Assembly: GCA_965230335.1 (NCBI GenBank)
Contig: CBDDKS010000006.1
Coordinates: 1,178,001-1,242,000, forward strand
Direction: 5' to 3'
DNA length: 64,000 nt
Origin: CBDDKS01 sp965230335
GTDB lineage: Bacteria > Pseudomonadota > Gammaproteobacteria > Enterobacterales > Kangiellaceae
The notes beneath the pieces are model-generated. The model made no database searches and had not been told where the DNA came from. It was given only the letters and a program-made list of their open reading frames with translations. Below, one piece after another: positions 54,301-63,378 of the stretch. The stretch's first letter is position 1, and each line of letters opens with the position of its first letter. The position numbers and the translations under genes are program-made.

Positions 54301-54854
54301 TAGTCAATGGCTAGTTTACCATTTAAGGACACTTTATTATCAGCAAGAGACTTATCCAATAATTCAAGTGACTTAATATTTAGTTTATCCAAAGTTATTT
54401 TAGGTAATGCCCTTAATGTCGATTGAGTATCATCAATATAGTTTTGCAATGAACTATTGTTATCTTTTTTATCTATACTTCTTTTATCTGCATCCTTTAT
54501 TACTTTTTTCTTCTTTGACCATTGTGTTGCTATCATTATTTTATCAGAAGACAAGTTTTTGATATCAATATGATTGTTCCATAAACTGGATAATTGCCAT
54601 TGTATTTGAGTTGATTCAAGTTCTAATAACGTTTTGGTGCTATCTTGAATAGAAAAAAAATCGATACGCCATTCACCTAATGACGGTGATTTTAATTCTT
54701 TGATTATAACGTTATATTCGGCCAATCCTTTTTCTATAAAAAAATGAGCTAATGTTATTCGGGTACTTTCTGAAAATATCAATAATGTAACACTGACTAT
54801 TGGTATAACAATAACAGAAAACATGAACCATCGAATGATTTTTTTTAACTTCAT
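51357..54854 (-). CDS. tamB: translocation and assembly module subunit TamB
   Basis: Inner-membrane-anchored, periplasm-spanning AsmA-like protein that partners TamA in outer membrane protein assembly and is implicated in phospholipid transport. The 1165-residue product has an N-terminal membrane helix (WFMFSVIVIPIVSVTLLIF), long beta-taco repeats, and the conserved C-terminal DUF490 region (LRGSLTVLGKKFELNEGSVQFQDS, PEDEIISRLLFGKSVTEISPIQALSLA). Its ATG overlaps the tamA stop (TGATG), indicating translational coupling. Confidence 0.93.
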   Translation of the reverse strand: MKLKKIIRWFMFSVIVIPIVSVTLLIFSESTRITLAHFFIEKGLAEYNVIIKELKSPSLGEWRIDFFSIQDSTKTLLELESTQIQWQLSSLWNNHIDIKNLSSDKIMIATQWSKKKKVIKDADKRSIDKKDNNSSLQNYIDDTQSTLRALPKITLDKLNIKSLELLDKSLADNKVSLNGKLAIDYSKHLIDIDLELKNLSKEEEKFMIKSSMVDETQISLQVHYYESEKGLLNQYLSLPKKNSIEGHVAVLLKILPEELKLEWQKGELACLENNVSIQPTSYLTLKSELKDTFNVVGALNFLVENEQQNIQFQLQDDQILADIDFKNIPISLAQPWIEQTVNGRLNTKGKLSGSIQQPVYLGKLWADVEFEEQEASVDMDGTFGLQDAEIKQLLITYNEVDLKANGKLDYLGEKNHLNIHIKALPLSLFSQFKLDLPENLEGKIDDLQANITGELLHPKYHVKTQAVGVYHQLPWYFNLDAQGEYVQVNIKEAQLKVSEDAFVKAAGQFDFEKESLNIQVNSKEFPLQLLNALDLGIPDDLLAQITFGLDVQGSIQQPQVNSALLVQGHYLDVPFKLTGDASVNDELWIIKDTELHYGDQGIMKTDAKLEKEHIDAHIDLQHIPTELIQFLDLPLSDGQFNAKFKVTGHKDKPHLKGHLHYDTLVHWGDIEGETKHQISTDNKRYRAQMEIHSDDKQLNINSQFFLAQEQLGEIQLLSDITPYWGFDIQNMEQWPLMIRLKGHMEALALNALIEKELHHVSGRIAFDNTVKGTFMKPSITGSLQVENMEYENRLSGTQLSDIQLSLSLNNQMIDIKKGQATDGNKGILSFAGHMNWYDWTAEDAIDMTLTLNNMRLLGRSDLEGNVDGQLNAKSHHKGLLISGDLSILPLSILINNYMGTDIPTIDVITEKELEQKKMLQERSLEKKTPIVLDIQLKAEQQAFLRGKGLDVELKGGVELKGAIEHLSYQGSFQTLRGSLTVLGKKFELNEGSVQFQDSIALLYIPATYTDDELEVNVVLSGTTESLSFAFTSVPALPEDEIISRLLFGKSVTEISPIQALSLANEIQKLNSNSSSFDPIANTRDTLGLDNLSVEMSNSKESTGVSIGAGKYLNEHVYLEIERTPDPATPWLGIIEIELTPRLKLKTTTNSATNATGAELQWVRHY

Positions 54855-56665
54855 CAGAATGCATGTCCTATACTGATATAAAATTGAAAGCTTTCATCAT
54901 TAATTGTATTGTTCAGATTATCTTTTCTTTTTTGTAAAGGTGTTCCTATATCCAATCGAATAGGTGCAAATGCATAATATCTGACACCAACACCCAATCC
55001 CCATAAAAAGTTTTCTCCAAATCTTGGTAATTCACTCTCATAAGCAAAACCACCATCCAAAAAGGTGACCAATCCCCAGGTATTATTTAAGCGAAACCGC
55101 GCTTCAAATGCCAGCTCTCCAAAAGATCGTCCTCCTATAGGCGATTGATTATCATCAACTTCACCCAGACTTTGATAAGGATAACCTCTTACTGAACCAC
55201 CACCACCCACATAAAAACGTTTATCTGCCGGAATAGCTTCTAAAGCTGCCCCTGAATAAGATCCCATCGCAAGTTTTATAGCCAATGTAGGAGAACCTGG
55301 CCATTGTTCAAATTGAGAAAATAAACTGTAAGCCACGGTCCATCGATTAAACTGTTCATTATCATTGAGCAGGTCATAAATAGGTGAGAACTCTGTTGCA
55401 AAAACCCATCCACTGATAGGATCCAAAATATGATTACGTTTATCAATATCCAAACCAATAGGGATAGAAACTAAATCGAACTTTTCATTACTGCCATTTT
55501 CTTCAACTGAAGAGTCTTCAAATGAAGCACCTAACCTTACTTTCACTTCTGAAGAAAGTTTTCTTGTCACCACACCAATATACTGTGTTTTTTCTGAATT
55601 AAATGCATCCGTTTCTTTGAGTTCATAATCACTTTTAAAACTAATGCTTTGGTCAGAGCGTAAAAAATGAGGCCAGGTTAACTGACTGGAAAAACTTTCA
55701 CCTATTGCTGTTGTACGGCTATTTAATTCTAATTTCTCACCATGTCCAAAAATATTTCTGTGATCGTGTCCTATAGAGAAACCCAGATCTTCATCTGAGT
55801 TATAACTCACACCTAAACGAAATGTTCGATGCTTTCTTTCTTTAATATGAAAAATCATATCAACCTGATTTCCCTGCTTTTCTTCTAATGTATATTGAAT
55901 ACCAGCAATTAATCCTGTCCGCATTAAATCCATTCTGGATAATTCAATTTTTTTTCTTTGAAAACAATCTCCAGTTTCGATTTTAACAAATTTCTTCAAA
56001 TAACTTTTTTTGACTTTTTTTAACCCTGAAAAATCAATATTGCCAAACACTTTAGATATACCATTTTTTAATATGAAATGAACTTTTGCTGTTTTGTTTT
56101 TATCATTAATAATAACCTGGTAATCTACTTTGGTTGATAAATAACAGGTTTTTTGTGCAACAAATTCAGCAACTTCATATTGTGCCAATAATACTTTCTC
56201 TGCCAACAAAGGTTGCTCAAGGGCAAGTGTCTTTTGGTACACCGACTCTTTAGGGAAGTCTTCAGGAAAATCATAATGAATTTCTGATATTGTATATTGT
56301 TCTCCAGTTGAAATAGCATAGTGAATATATTTCTTTTCCAATGTTTCTTTAATCGTGCCACTATAAAATCCCTGACTTCTTAATAACATTTGAATAAAAC
56401 GACGGTCATAATAAATAATGCGTGAGGATTCCTTAATTTGTGTATAGGCAATATTGGCTTTCCTTTCTTTTTTTAACAGCTTTTTCAAAGTTTCTGTTAA
56501 TTTAGGTTGTCCATGAACCACCAGTTTAAAATCCTTAATCACCTCATTAGAATACCCAACGATTGGAAAGAAAAGTAATACACTTAAAAGGGTTAAAAAG
56601 AATAAGTAAGGGCGCAAATGAATATCCTGAAAAATACATAACATTCTACAATGTCTAGAATACAC
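54854..56665 (-). CDS. tamA: translocation and assembly module subunit TamA
   Basis: Omp85-family outer membrane barrel with N-terminal POTRA domains. The 603-residue product (577 in E. coli) has a signal region (LFFLTLLSVLLFFPIVGYS), three POTRA-like segments and a 16-strand barrel with FYVGGGGSVRGYPYQSLG, the conserved lid-loop VRGY motif, ending in a terminal Phe. The GTG at 56665 overlaps the erpA stop; an ATG seven codons later (56644) is an equally good start. Operon erpA-tamA-tamB. Confidence 0.92.
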   Translation of the reverse strand: MYSRHCRMLCIFQDIHLRPYLFFLTLLSVLLFFPIVGYSNEVIKDFKLVVHGQPKLTETLKKLLKKERKANIAYTQIKESSRIIYYDRRFIQMLLRSQGFYSGTIKETLEKKYIHYAISTGEQYTISEIHYDFPEDFPKESVYQKTLALEQPLLAEKVLLAQYEVAEFVAQKTCYLSTKVDYQVIINDKNKTAKVHFILKNGISKVFGNIDFSGLKKVKKSYLKKFVKIETGDCFQRKKIELSRMDLMRTGLIAGIQYTLEEKQGNQVDMIFHIKERKHRTFRLGVSYNSDEDLGFSIGHDHRNIFGHGEKLELNSRTTAIGESFSSQLTWPHFLRSDQSISFKSDYELKETDAFNSEKTQYIGVVTRKLSSEVKVRLGASFEDSSVEENGSNEKFDLVSIPIGLDIDKRNHILDPISGWVFATEFSPIYDLLNDNEQFNRWTVAYSLFSQFEQWPGSPTLAIKLAMGSYSGAALEAIPADKRFYVGGGGSVRGYPYQSLGEVDDNQSPIGGRSFGELAFEARFRLNNTWGLVTFLDGGFAYESELPRFGENFLWGLGVGVRYYAFAPIRLDIGTPLQKRKDNLNNTINDESFQFYISIGHAF

Positions 56666-57015
56666 TACATACTAAAAGAAGCACCGCATCCACAACTACT
56701 GGTTGCATTAGGATTATTCAATACAAATCGAGCGCCATCCAAACCTTCAGTGTAATCCACCGTTGATCCCATCAAATATTGGATACTTAAAGCGTCCACC
56801 AGTAAACCCACACCGAGCCTTTCAATATGCATATCATCAGGCAATACGTTTTCATCAAAACGAAAACCATATTGAAAACCAGAGCAACCTCCACCAGTGA
56901 CATACACACGCAAATGCAAACCCTGATTATCTTCTTCAGCAAGCAACTGCTTAATTTTATTACATGCCGCATCAGTCAAAACGAGTGATGATGATTCTTG
57001 TGACGAAACTGCCAT
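56665..57015 (-). CDS. erpA: iron-sulfur cluster insertion protein ErpA
   Basis: A-type carrier that delivers Fe-S clusters to apoproteins, including those of isoprenoid synthesis. The 116-residue product has the three cluster cysteines in GGGCSGFQYGF and SSCGCGASFSM, plus VDYTEGLDGARFVLNNPNA, nearly the E. coli sequence. The stop codon touches the tamA start, an unusual coupling of Fe-S delivery with envelope assembly genes. Confidence 0.96.
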   Translation of the reverse strand: MAVSSQESSSLVLTDAACNKIKQLLAEEDNQGLHLRVYVTGGGCSGFQYGFRFDENVLPDDMHIERLGVGLLVDALSIQYLMGSTVDYTEGLDGARFVLNNPNATSSCGCGASFSM

Positions 57016-57121
57016 ACATATCTCTTTTAAATTGAAGACAGAAAAAGCCCATACGATAGCCGTATGAACTTCATCTCAACTATGTTATTTCAACTGAATA
57101 TTATCTCAGTCAATAGACCTA

Positions 57122-57706
57122 TTAATCAAGTAGAGGTTCCGTTCTGATTTCCTGAGTGGCTTTTTGATCATTTTTCATGACAATACCTTGTTTTTCATTC
57201 AATTCCGGCTCTTTTCTGGATCCCTTATTTTTATGATTTTTAGCATCCATATCAACCACTGCTTTTAACTGTTGCTTGTCTTCGGGCACACTGGGTTTCT
57301 TTTTACTCTCCTCTTCTTCCAATAGGGCCTGTTCATCACGAACCAATTGCCCATTCACCTCGGCACCAACCACCATTTGGATTAATTTATAGTACACATT
57401 GCCATCTATCAATGCAGAAGATTCCAGCTCAACCCGATCAGAGGCATGAACATTGCCTTTCACTCGACCATAAACCACAACGTGTGGCACCTCAACTTCG
57501 CCTTCGATATAACCATTTTTTCCTATGGTTAACATAGATACCTCTGTATCCACCACTTTGACATTACCCGTCACATGACCATCAACATATAAAACACCCT
57601 TAAAACTAATATCCCCTAAAATTTTAGTATCACGTGTGATTAAGGTATCTGCTGCCCCCGTTTTAGGACGGATACGGCTTCTTCTTTCTTTTTTTCGACC
57701 AAACAT
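57122..57706 (-). CDS. bactofilin
   Basis: Polymer-forming cytoskeletal protein (DUF583) linked to cell shape and local peptidoglycan synthesis. The 194-residue product has a basic N-terminus (MFGRKKERRSRIRPK), then a right-handed beta-helix core of short repeats (ILGDISFKGVLYVDGHVTGNV, GYIEGEVEVPHVVVYGRVKGNV, SALIDGNVYYKLIQMVVGAEVNGQL) and a charged, disordered tail. GGAGG-like ribosome site present. It follows a DUF6776-like gene by 13 bases and precedes erpA. Confidence 0.93.
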   Translation of the reverse strand: MFGRKKERRSRIRPKTGAADTLITRDTKILGDISFKGVLYVDGHVTGNVKVVDTEVSMLTIGKNGYIEGEVEVPHVVVYGRVKGNVHASDRVELESSALIDGNVYYKLIQMVVGAEVNGQLVRDEQALLEEEESKKKPSVPEDKQQLKAVVDMDAKNHKNKGSRKEPELNEKQGIVMKNDQKATQEIRTEPLLD

Positions 57707-57719
57707 TATCGGTAGCCTC

Positions 57720-58421
57720 CTAAGCAGACCAAGGAAATACTTTTTCTACTTTTTGTGGTTTACGTTCTTGGGTCACTGCCATAACCTTTACAGTTTTAGG
57801 TTTGAACCCTTCTGGCAATGTTAACTGGCCTTTAAAATGCTGAAAATATTTAAATTGGAATTTGAGTTTCTTTTCGGTCATATCACTTAATTCCAATAGA
57901 GTATATTCAACATCTTTGCCATCTAATGATCCAAGTATAGTCATTTCAAAACGACCTTTTAAAAAAACATGATGTTTTTTTGCCTGAATTAAAGCTAACT
58001 GAAATTGATAATGCCCAGGAACTTCTAAAGCATGCATCGACAAATTCGAGATTTGCAAACCTATCGTATCCAATTCCGGGGCCATAATACTGCGATAAAA
58101 AGAAAGCTCTCTTTCCAGAGTATTGATATGAGATTCCAAGCCAGCGATCACTTGATTCATTTCATTTTGGGATTCTTTATCAACCTTTGATAAACCTTCG
58201 AGCGCCACATGTTCCTTTTCTAGAATTTTTAAAGATTCTGACGTCGCTTCTAATGCTTTCGATGATACTTTCAGTTCTTCAGACAATTGCTGTCTATCTT
58301 GAGCGCCATGATAACGCCCCAAAAAAAATACCAGTACCAAAACACTAACCCCTAATAAAATACGGGCTAAATACCAAAAAATACTGCGCTGATAAGTAAT
58401 GATTAGATTATTATTTTTCAT
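57720..58421 (-). CDS. DUF6776-like membrane protein
   Basis: The 233-residue product has one N-terminal membrane helix (ILLGVSVLVLVFFLGRYHGA), a periplasmic coiled coil (about residues 48-105) and a C-terminal beta domain with SFYRSIMAPEL, the typical junction sequence of this family. Such proteins regularly stand next to bactofilin and erpA in gammaproteobacteria, suggesting a shared envelope role, but no activity is known. It diverges from the ClC gene across 255 bases. Confidence 0.75.
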   Translation of the reverse strand: MKNNNLIITYQRSIFWYLARILLGVSVLVLVFFLGRYHGAQDRQQLSEELKVSSKALEATSESLKILEKEHVALEGLSKVDKESQNEMNQVIAGLESHINTLERELSFYRSIMAPELDTIGLQISNLSMHALEVPGHYQFQLALIQAKKHHVFLKGRFEMTILGSLDGKDVEYTLLELSDMTEKKLKFQFKYFQHFKGQLTLPEGFKPKTVKVMAVTQERKPQKVEKVFPWSA

Positions 58422-58676
58422 ATGTCATTCAATTAATTGTGAAAATTGTCTATAATTCACTTTAAGTCGGCAAATCTCTATTGTTGAAAATATCTCAACG
58501 TTTATAAAATCACTGTTACATTAGGATTTTATACTAGCCGTCTATCGTCTCAAGCGTTAGCCTTTTTTCAAAGTATCTCAAAAAAGAGACACTATATTCA
58601 AAAAAAAATAACACCTAAAGCCCAGGTGTGTCAGCTATCGCTGCTCATTTTACAAACACATGGTTAGTATCGCAGA

Positions 58677-60461
58677 ATGTCGTTAATCGATGCGCTAAGA
58701 CTCAGACTGGGTAGTTCCGATGGATTACTGTTGTTAGCCATAGTTGGCCTAGCAGCAGGATTACTGGGTGGTGCAAGTAACGTATTATTTCGATTATTCA
58801 CCGAAAGCAGCATTGTACTCTGGCACCCTAAAACGGACCAGGGTGATTTTGAAGGACTCCCCTGGGAAGTCAGGCTCGTTATGCCCATTATCGGCGGTAT
58901 TCTTGTGGGTCTTTTCTTACAAAGGCTGAGAAAACATCGTCGGGCAGTGGGTGTGGGTCATGTTCTGGAGCGTTTAATTTATCATCAAGGTTACTTATCC
59001 TGGAAAAACGCTTTGGTACAATTTTTTGTTGGAGGACTCAGTTTATCATCAGGCATGTCCGTGGGCAGAGAAGGTCCCGGTATTCATTTAGGCGCAGCCA
59101 GTGGCAGTTGGCTCGGACAACAATTTCATCTACCCAATAACAGCATTCGTATTCTGGTCGGTTGTGGTACAGCCGCTGCTATATCAGCCAGCTTCAACAC
59201 ACCTCTGGCAGGGGTAATTTTCGCTATGGAAGTCGTCATGATGGAGTACACCATTGTGAGCTTTATTCCTGTGATATTGGCTTCTGTGTCTGGCGCTGTT
59301 TTAACACGTATTGTCTTTGGCTCCGACACTGCATTTATAGTTCCATCACTAACCTCATCCTTATGGGAAATACCCTTTTTTATAGTGATGGGAATTCTTA
59401 TAGGCATACTGGCAACCTTGTTTATCGTTTTAACCACTCGGATAGCCATCTTCACTCAAAAATGGCCAATTTGGATCAAATGTACATGTTGTGGCGTCAT
59501 AGTCGGCACCATTGCCATAGGTATCCCTCAGATTATGGGTATTGGTTACGACTCAGTAAACGCGACCTTACACGGCGAATATACCCTGGTGATTATTTTA
59601 TTATGTTTAGTTGGTAAGTTCTTTGCCACCGTCAGTTGTTCAGGTATGTCACTGCCTGGTGGCGTTATAGGCCCAACTCTATTCATTGGCGCTATGGCTG
59701 GTGCCGCATTAGGTTATCTGGCGCATTGGCTGTTTCCTGATCATTCATCGTCTTATCCATTCTATGCCATGATAGGTATGGCAACCATGATGAGTGCCGT
59801 ATTACAGGCACCTCTAGCTGCCCTGATGGCATTACTTGAATTAACATCTAACCCCGGTATTATTCTACCCGGCATGCTTTCTGTCGTTATCGCGAATATG
59901 ATGGTTACACAGATATTCAAGCAAAAATCTATCTATCAAAGTTTAATGAATGCACGGGGCATGGATATGAGAATCAGTCCCATCGCACAGTTTTTACGCA
60001 GAGTCGGTGTTGCTGGCGTAATGGAGCGTTCCATTGCAACGCATGAGCGCGATATTTCTATTAATGAAGCGGAAAAACTGCTTGAATCAACACCTCGCTG
60101 GTTATTAGTGCAAGAAAATCATACACCGGTTGCCCTTATGTCAGCCAATGATCTGGCACGTCATCTTATTGGACTCAAAGAAAATACAGAAAATGACGAT
60201 GATGACGAACAAACCGAAAACATCACTGAAAATATCGATTTACTAAAAATTCCAGCAGACCGACAAAATATTGCTTCTATTTATTTACAGGCCACCCTGG
60301 AACAGGCTCTGGATTCGATGAATACCAATCAAGTGGATGCCGTTTATATTTATCGAAAAACCGCACCTATGAATGAAAAAATCTATGGTGTTATCACTCG
60401 CGAATCGATAGACTCTTACTACACCTACAATACATCAACCGCCAGTACCCCATCCAAATAA
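58677..60461 (+). CDS. ClC chloride channel/transporter with CBS domains
   Basis: The 594-residue product has the ClC membrane domain (residues 15-430): GREGPGIHLGAASG with the gating Glu, FNTPLAGVIFAMEVVMMEY with the proton-pathway Glu, and SGMSLPGGVIGPTLFIGA. A C-terminal CBS pair extends from about residue 450, with an acidic linker. Two proton-coupled glutamates suggest a Cl-/H+ antiporter rather than a channel, though the usual GSGIP anion motif is replaced by VGVGHVLE. It is 1 base from hemJ. Confidence 0.88.
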   Translation: MSLIDALRLRLGSSDGLLLLAIVGLAAGLLGGASNVLFRLFTESSIVLWHPKTDQGDFEGLPWEVRLVMPIIGGILVGLFLQRLRKHRRAVGVGHVLERLIYHQGYLSWKNALVQFFVGGLSLSSGMSVGREGPGIHLGAASGSWLGQQFHLPNNSIRILVGCGTAAAISASFNTPLAGVIFAMEVVMMEYTIVSFIPVILASVSGAVLTRIVFGSDTAFIVPSLTSSLWEIPFFIVMGILIGILATLFIVLTTRIAIFTQKWPIWIKCTCCGVIVGTIAIGIPQIMGIGYDSVNATLHGEYTLVIILLCLVGKFFATVSCSGMSLPGGVIGPTLFIGAMAGAALGYLAHWLFPDHSSSYPFYAMIGMATMMSAVLQAPLAALMALLELTSNPGIILPGMLSVVIANMMVTQIFKQKSIYQSLMNARGMDMRISPIAQFLRRVGVAGVMERSIATHERDISINEAEKLLESTPRWLLVQENHTPVALMSANDLARHLIGLKENTENDDDDEQTENITENIDLLKIPADRQNIASIYLQATLEQALDSMNTNQVDAVYIYRKTAPMNEKIYGVITRESIDSYYTYNTSTASTPSK

Positions 60462-60884
60462 ATGATATTCCTTTGGTTAAAAGCACTACATATCATTTTC
60501 GTTATCACCTGGTTTGCAGGTTTATTTTATTTACCCAGAATTTTTGTCAATATCGCATTGGTTAAAGAGCCCAGTGTACAATCTCATCTAATCGTTATGG
60601 CCCAAAAGCTGTACCGTTTTATGACACCACTGATGCTTTTGGCCATTGGTTTTGGTATTGCCTTAAGCTGGCTCAATTGGGATCTCTACAAAGTATCTGC
60701 CTGGTACCACATAAAAATGGGCCTGTTACTATTATTATTTGCCTACCATGGGTTCTGTGGATATTATCTGAAACAGTTCCAACAACAAAACAACAACAAA
60801 AATCACGTCTTTTTTCGTTTCTTTAACGAAGCTCCCGTATTACTTTTGTTTGCCATTGTTTTGTTAGCTGTGTTAAAACCTTGA
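60462..60884 (+). CDS. hemJ: protoporphyrinogen IX oxidase HemJ
   Basis: Membrane-bound enzyme that oxidises protoporphyrinogen IX in haem synthesis. The 140-residue, four-helix product has KALHIIFVITWFAGLFYLPRIFVN with the conserved His and Arg, HIKMGLLLLLFAYHG with conserved Lys and His, and a final hydrophobic helix. Together with hemL downstream it belongs to haem synthesis. It starts directly after the ClC stop. Confidence 0.85.
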   Translation: MIFLWLKALHIIFVITWFAGLFYLPRIFVNIALVKEPSVQSHLIVMAQKLYRFMTPLMLLAIGFGIALSWLNWDLYKVSAWYHIKMGLLLLLFAYHGFCGYYLKQFQQQNNNKNHVFFRFFNEAPVLLLFAIVLLAVLKP

Positions 60885-61009
60885 TTTAAATTACATGATT
60901 GCCAGATTCTCCTGCATTTTAAAGAAGACGAGATGATGGTAAAATTTTATATTCAAATACCCGAAAAAATGGGTTGTGCCCAAGAATCATTTTAGATTGA
61001 GTAATCGCT

Positions 61010-62023
61010 GTGAATTTATCCGGTCAACATATTTTATCTGTCAAAGACTTCTCAAAGGATTTAATTGAATTTATTTTTACCGTTGCTGAAAATATGAAAC
61101 CCTACGCACTAAGACAAAAAACCTGCAAAGTGCTGGATGGTGCTATTTTGGCCAATATGTTTTTTGAGCCCAGCACACGCACACGCGTCAGCTTTGGTTG
61201 TGCCTTCAATCGCCTGGGTGGTCAAGTACGCGAAACAACAGGCACAGGGCTTTCTGCACTGGCTAAAGGAGAATCCCTTGAAGATATGGCTCAGGTCATT
61301 TCCGGTTATAGTGATGCCATTGTCATGCGTCACCCTGAAGCGGGTTCGGTAGAATGTTTTGCCAAAGGCAGTCGTATACCGGTCATTAATGGTGGCGATG
61401 GTGACAATGAACATCCCACACAGGCATTACTGGATCTCTTTACCATTCAAGAAGAACTGTCCAAAAAACAATTATCTATTGAGCAATTACGCTTAAGTCT
61501 GGTCGGTGATTTAAAGCACAGCCGTACTGTACATTCATTGTGTCAACTGCTTGCACTTTATCCTCATTTAACATTACATCTTATTGCTCCTCCAGCACTG
61601 GCAATGCCACAAAAATATATTGATTTATTAACCAATGCCGGACACAAAATTATTCAGTCTGATCGTTTGGAAGATGGATTAAAGAATATCGATATTATTT
61701 ATCAAACCCGTATTCAGCAAGAACGTTTTGCTTCATTAGATGAAGCCAATGCATTTCGTGGTCAATTCCGTTTAAATAAATCGATACTGACTCAACATGC
61801 ACAGTCGAATACAATCATAATGCACCCTTTACCTCGTGATTCACGCAGTGATGCCAATGAACTCGATACCGATCTAAATAACTACAGTGGGCTGGCCATC
61901 TTTAGACAAGCCGACAACGGAGTGATTATTCGCATGGCATTGTTTGCCATTATTTTAGATGTGCATAACCAACTCAAACAACATGAAGCCCCCGTACATT
62001 GGTATGTACCACATAAGCCATAA
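61010..62023 (+). CDS. pyrB: aspartate carbamoyltransferase
   Basis: Makes N-carbamoyl-aspartate in pyrimidine synthesis. The 337-residue product has the carbamoyl-phosphate motif FFEPSTRTRVSF, GESLEDMAQVISGYSDAIVMRHPEAG, GGDGDNEHPTQALLDL, HSRTVHSL and the substrate-binding MHPLPRDSRSDANELD. It is about 25 residues longer than the E. coli subunit. The start is GTG at 61010 with a weak ribosome site; no ATG fits better. pyrI is absent. A carbamoyltransferase of another acceptor is unlikely given the His-Pro-Thr-Gln block. Confidence 0.88.
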   Translation: MNLSGQHILSVKDFSKDLIEFIFTVAENMKPYALRQKTCKVLDGAILANMFFEPSTRTRVSFGCAFNRLGGQVRETTGTGLSALAKGESLEDMAQVISGYSDAIVMRHPEAGSVECFAKGSRIPVINGGDGDNEHPTQALLDLFTIQEELSKKQLSIEQLRLSLVGDLKHSRTVHSLCQLLALYPHLTLHLIAPPALAMPQKYIDLLTNAGHKIIQSDRLEDGLKNIDIIYQTRIQQERFASLDEANAFRGQFRLNKSILTQHAQSNTIIMHPLPRDSRSDANELDTDLNNYSGLAIFRQADNGVIIRMALFAIILDVHNQLKQHEAPVHWYVPHKP

Positions 62024-62040
62024 TTTAAAGTGATTACATC

Positions 62041-63339
62041 ATGACCTCTTCAGATACTGTTTCATCATCTACCCTTTATGAACAAGCACAAAAAATGATG
62101 CCAGGTGGTGTCAATTCACCAGTAAGAGCGTTTAATGGTGTGGGTGGAATCCCCAAATTTATTGACAGTGCCAATGGTCCTTTTTTATATGACACGGAAG
62201 GCAAACAATACATTGATTATGTTTTATCCTGGGGTCCCATGATACATGGTCATAATCATACCGATATACGCAATGCTGTTATTCAAGCTGCCGAAAAAGG
62301 ATTAAGTTTTGGAGCTCCAACAAAAATAGAAATGGAATTAGCCGAAATCATTATCAACATGTTTCCATCCATTGAACAGTTGCGCATGTTAAGCAGTGGT
62401 ACAGAAGCAACCATGACTGCCATTCGCCTTGCCAGAGGTTATACTAACAAGCAAAAAATTATTAAGTTTGAAGGCTGTTATCATGGTCATGCAAATTCTT
62501 TACTCGTCAAAGCAGGCAGTGGTTCATTAACATTAGGCGTGCCTTCGTCACCCGGTATCCCTCATGATTTTGCAAAACACACACTCACAGCCACCTTTAA
62601 TGATCTGAACAGTGTTGAAATATTAATGCAAGAATATGCAGAGGATGTTGCCGCCATCATTATTGAACCTATCGCAGGCAATATGAATTGTATACCGCCC
62701 GTTGATGGTTTTCTTTCTGGCCTTAGACAATTATGCGATCAATATAATACGGTATTAATTTTTGATGAAGTGATGTGTGGCTTTCGTGTTGGATCAGGAA
62801 GTGCCCAAGCCCTTTATCAAGTACAACCCGACTTAACAACCTTGGGCAAAGTGGTTGGCGGAGGTATGCCTGTTGGCGTCCTTGGTGGCCAAACACAAAT
62901 TATGCAACATCTGGCCCCTGTTGGCCCTGTGTATCAAGCAGGTACCTTATCAGGCAATCCTGTTGCAATGAGTGCAGGATTAGCCGCATTGAAACTGATA
63001 CATCAAAACTCTGGATTTTATGATCCCATCTATCAATATACAGAACAACTGGTTAACGGATTACAACAATTGGCCAATCAAGCGGGTATTGCTTTTACCA
63101 CTCATCATGTTGGCAGCATGTTTGGATTATTTTTCAGTGAAGAACAACACATCACCGGCTTCAAACAAGTGACAGAGTGCAATATTGATCATTTTCAAAC
63201 ATTTTTTCATCAGATGTTAAAACAAGGTGTTTATCTGGCACCTTCCGCCTTCGAAGCAGGCTTTACATCCAGTGCTCATAATGATGAAACATTGAACCTG
63301 ACTTTAGAAGCAGCTAAAGAAGCGTTTAAACATTTATAA
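62041..63339 (+). CDS. hemL: glutamate-1-semialdehyde 2,1-aminomutase
   Basis: PLP enzyme that forms 5-aminolevulinate from glutamate-1-semialdehyde, the C5 route to haem. The 432-residue product has MPGGVNSPVRAFNGVGG at the start, SSGTEATMTAIRLARGYT, FEGCYHGHANSLLVKAGSG, IFDEVMCGFRV and the catalytic Lys in TLGKVVGGGMPVGVLGG. It lies 17 bases after pyrB. Confidence 0.96.
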   Translation: MTSSDTVSSSTLYEQAQKMMPGGVNSPVRAFNGVGGIPKFIDSANGPFLYDTEGKQYIDYVLSWGPMIHGHNHTDIRNAVIQAAEKGLSFGAPTKIEMELAEIIINMFPSIEQLRMLSSGTEATMTAIRLARGYTNKQKIIKFEGCYHGHANSLLVKAGSGSLTLGVPSSPGIPHDFAKHTLTATFNDLNSVEILMQEYAEDVAAIIIEPIAGNMNCIPPVDGFLSGLRQLCDQYNTVLIFDEVMCGFRVGSGSAQALYQVQPDLTTLGKVVGGGMPVGVLGGQTQIMQHLAPVGPVYQAGTLSGNPVAMSAGLAALKLIHQNSGFYDPIYQYTEQLVNGLQQLANQAGIAFTTHHVGSMFGLFFSEEQHITGFKQVTECNIDHFQTFFHQMLKQGVYLAPSAFEAGFTSSAHNDETLNLTLEAAKEAFKHL

Positions 63340-63378
63340 GATATAAACTCTTCTTATAAAAAATTTGCAGCTTCGGTA

